From an uncultured Gammaproteobacteria bacterium (lineage in GTDB: Bacteria > Pseudomonadota > Gammaproteobacteria > Steroidobacterales > GCA-2729495), in assembly GCA_937921935.1 (NCBI GenBank), contig CAKZWQ010000007.1:1-64000 (forward strand): a DNA stretch of 64,000 nt, in the 5' to 3' direction. The stretch's first letter is position 1, and each line of letters starts with the position of its first letter. Under the pieces are notes generated by a model. That model ran no database searches, was not told where the DNA came from, and saw only the letters and a list, made by a program, of their open reading frames with translations. Positions 62,182 to 64,000 of this stretch are shown one piece after another. The position numbers were made by a program, and so were the translations under genes.

Positions 62182-63396
62182 TTAGCGGCGAATCATCCAG
62201 CCGGTGATTGCTGTCAGCGTGGCGGCGACAGCAATCACCAGCGCGATCGGGACGAAACTGCCGGTATAGACAATGCCGGACACAATCGAGAAAGCACCAC
62301 TAAGTACCAGTCCCATGGCGCTGGACAGACCGGAACTGGTGCCGGCGATCTCCGGGCGGTAATTCACCGCACCGGCCATGGAACCGGGTATGACCAGGCC
62401 GCTGGCGCCGGTTAGCAGGGCCAGCAGCGCCATCAACGGCGCAAACTGCACACCCAGGGTCGCGCTCATCAGCAGCATTCCCCAGCCGGCTGTGCAGGTA
62501 AACAGCATGCCGATATAGATAACCCGGCTCATGCCCAGCTTCGGCGTCAGGCGACCGGACAGCCATGCGCCAATGACATAGGCAAATGCCATGGCACCCC
62601 ACAGCAGGCCAAAGGCCTGCTGACCCAGTCCCAGGTCTGTCTCAAACACTGCGGCGCCGACAGCAAGAAAGGCGAAGAAGCCACCCTGCACGCAGCCGAA
62701 CATCAGCGTGTAACCCATGAAGACCCTAGAGCCGAGTAGCTGCCGATAGTCGCGCAGGGTACTGCGCCAGTTCACCGGCGGGGTTGCAGTAGGATCCCAG
62801 GTTTCCGGTAAACGAGACCAGACGATAAGCAGCACGCCGGCGCCAAGCACAGCGCTGGCGATAAATACTGACTGGGGTCCGAAGGCACCGCCCAGCAAAC
62901 CGCCGATCACCGGCGCAATGACCGGCGCGATCCCCATAGCCGCGGCAATGGTCCCCATAGCGGCGGCTGTGCCGATGGCGTCATGGGTATCGCGCACCAC
63001 GGCGCGACTGGCGACCGTGCCAACGCTCACGCCCACTGCCTGCAAAAAACGCAACAGCACCAGGACCTGGATATCCCGCGTATAGGCGCAGGCCAGGCTG
63101 GCCAGCACGAAGACCAAAAAACCACCTAACAATACGGGGCGACGACCCAATCGATCGCACAGCAAACCACTGAAGGGCTGGGCAGCGCCAAGGCCGAACA
63201 GATAGCCCGAGATCAGGAACTGGGCTTCTGCATAACCCATACCGTATTGCCGACCCAGTTCGCTCAGGGTCGGCACGACCACCACCATGCCAAAAGGCGA
63301 CAGGGCGCTGGCCAGACTCAGCAGGGCAATCAGGCCCCGTGATGGGTGCACCGTGGAAGAGCTCCCAGCAGCCGTCGCGCCGGGCTCAGCCGCCAA
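62182..63396 (-). CDS. MFS drug exporter, Bcr/CflA type
   Basis: 404 residues, twelve helices. [50 protein letters not shown] is the DHA1/Bcr motif A region, and [25 protein letters not shown] the motif C-like stretch. The start is a TTG at 63396 overlapping the end of etfA by 11 bp; a GTG at 63351 is the other choice. It converges on the membrane protein gene with 6 bp between ends. It likely exports small hydrophobic molecules such as drugs. Confidence 0.87.
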   Translation of the reverse strand: MAAEPGATAAGSSSTVHPSRGLIALLSLASALSPFGMVVVVPTLSELGRQYGMGYAEAQFLISGYLFGLGAAQPFSGLLCDRLGRRPVLLGGFLVFVLASLACAYTRDIQVLVLLRFLQAVGVSVGTVASRAVVRDTHDAIGTAAAMGTIAAAMGIAPVIAPVIGGLLGGAFGPQSVFIASAVLGAGVLLIVWSRLPETWDPTATPPVNWRSTLRDYRQLLGSRVFMGYTLMFGCVQGGFFAFLAVGAAVFETDLGLGQQAFGLLWGAMAFAYVIGAWLSGRLTPKLGMSRVIYIGMLFTCTAGWGMLLMSATLGVQFAPLMALLALLTGASGLVIPGSMAGAVNYRPEIAGTSSGLSSAMGLVLSGAFSIVSGIVYTGSFVPIALVIAVAATLTAITGWMIRR

Positions 63397-64000
63397 GCGC
63401 GCGCTCGATTTCCGGTATTACCTCGAACAGGTCACCGACCAGCCCGATGTCGGCCACTTCAAAAATCGGTGCATCAGGATCTTTGTTCACGGCAACAATC
63501 GTGCCCGCGTCTTTGATGCCCGTGAGATGTTGAATCGCCCCGGAAATACCGAAAGCCAGGTACAGGTCCGGCGCAATGATCTTGCCCGTCTGACCCACCT
63601 GCATGTCGTTCGGCACGTAGCCGGCATCCACCGCGGCGCGCGAGGCGCCCACGCCGGCGGCGAGCTTGTCCGCCAGGCCGTAGATCAGGTCGAAGTTATC
63701 GCTGCTGCCCAGGGCGCGACCGCCCGAGACTACCCGGCGGGCCGTCTGCAGGTCGGGGCGATCACCGCCGCCGGCCTGCAAGCCGACGAAGCGGGTATGG
63801 GCCGGCAAGCTTGCATTAATGTCCGCGGCGGTGATGGGTGCCGCCTCGTTGGCGGCGGGGGCGGCGCGAGAAGAGGCGATGCGTACCGTGGCAAAAATTT
63901 TGCTGCCCTCGGGCACACTCACGGTAATGATCGCATTGCCTGCATAGATGGGCCGCTTGAAGCGCCTTGGGCCGGCCACTTCCATAATGTCGCTGACTTG
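63386..64000 (-). CDS. etfA: Electron transfer flavoprotein alpha subunit, C-terminal part
   Basis: The frame is open to the window edge ([24 protein letters not shown] at the boundary), so the 5' part is missing. The C-terminal FAD domain has [102 protein letters not shown], the ETF-alpha signature. It passes electrons from acyl-CoA and related dehydrogenases to ETF-quinone oxidoreductase; etfB is presumably beyond the right edge. Confidence 0.95.
   Translation of the reverse strand, partial: QVSDIMEVAGPRRFKRPIYAGNAIITVSVPEGSKIFATVRIASSRAAPAANEAAPITAADINASLPAHTRFVGLQAGGGDRPDLQTARRVVSGGRALGSSDNFDLIYGLADKLAAGVGASRAAVDAGYVPNDMQVGQTGKIIAPDLYLAFGISGAIQHLTGIKDAGTIVAVNKDPDAPIFEVADIGLVGDLFEVIPEIERALGG

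Noticed and set aside
1-64000. tRNA, rRNA, CRISPR arrays, insertion sequences or prophage genes
   Set aside because: None of their conserved patterns were seen on either strand in this reading; short degenerate ones could be missed without a search tool.

Overview
The window is bacterial chromosome, GC-rich and densely coded on both strands, most likely from a gammaproteobacterium. Supporting this are an E. coli-type hisGDCBHAFE order, a bifunctional HisB, a long-form HisG, a fused aspartokinase/diaminopimelate decarboxylase (known from Xanthomonas-like lineages), a DUF3450/ExbB/TonB operon and a PEP-CTERM-type (VPLPA) surface protein. I cannot name the genus. No rRNA, tRNA, CRISPR array, insertion sequence or phage gene was seen.

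Layout. 1-4.4 kb is a more AT-rich accessory stretch: a head-to-head pair of VPLPA-CTERM paralogues (the left one broken by an in-frame stop) sharing a duplicated inverted upstream region, then a SnoaL-like/small protein/bicupin/MFS cassette. 4.6-10 kb holds glutamate dehydrogenase, an AI-2E-type transporter, a cyclase-like protein and a GlcD-type flavoprotein. 10.1-33.4 kb is dominated by amino-acid biosynthesis: ilvD, the lysAC fusion, the his operon led by its own TrpR-family regulator, metB, and an ilvC-leuA-ilvE-leuC-leuD-leuB operon preceded by a Leu/Val-rich leader peptide and terminator. Small housekeeping genes (NYN nuclease, DksA-like, UPF0178, tautomerase, lipoprotein, aquaporin, sirtuin) lie between ilvD/lysAC and his.

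33.7-39.4 kb is a seven-gene TonB energy-transduction operon (DUF3450, long ExbB, ExbB, two ExbD, TonB, TPR). 39.4-50.8 kb is catabolic: ferredoxin, FAH-like protein, O-methyltransferase, VOC protein, CaiB-type CoA transferase, HMG-CoA lyase, HyuA/HyuB and an IclR regulator, followed by a cytochrome b561/cytochrome c pair with a leftover tail of a second cytochrome c. 51-64 kb carries MscS, oxidoreductases, an orphan nucleotidyltransferase, MAPEG, aldehyde dehydrogenase, AhpD-like protein, an MFS/TRAP transporter group, a peroxiredoxin, a membrane protein, a Bcr/CflA-type MFS exporter and the 3' part of etfA.

Regulation is unusually legible: a TrpR-box-like operator for his, an attenuator for ilv-leu, an apparent AUU start for hisF, and duplicated palindromic elements ahead of the VPLPA genes. 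All functions are read from sequence motifs; no database search was run.
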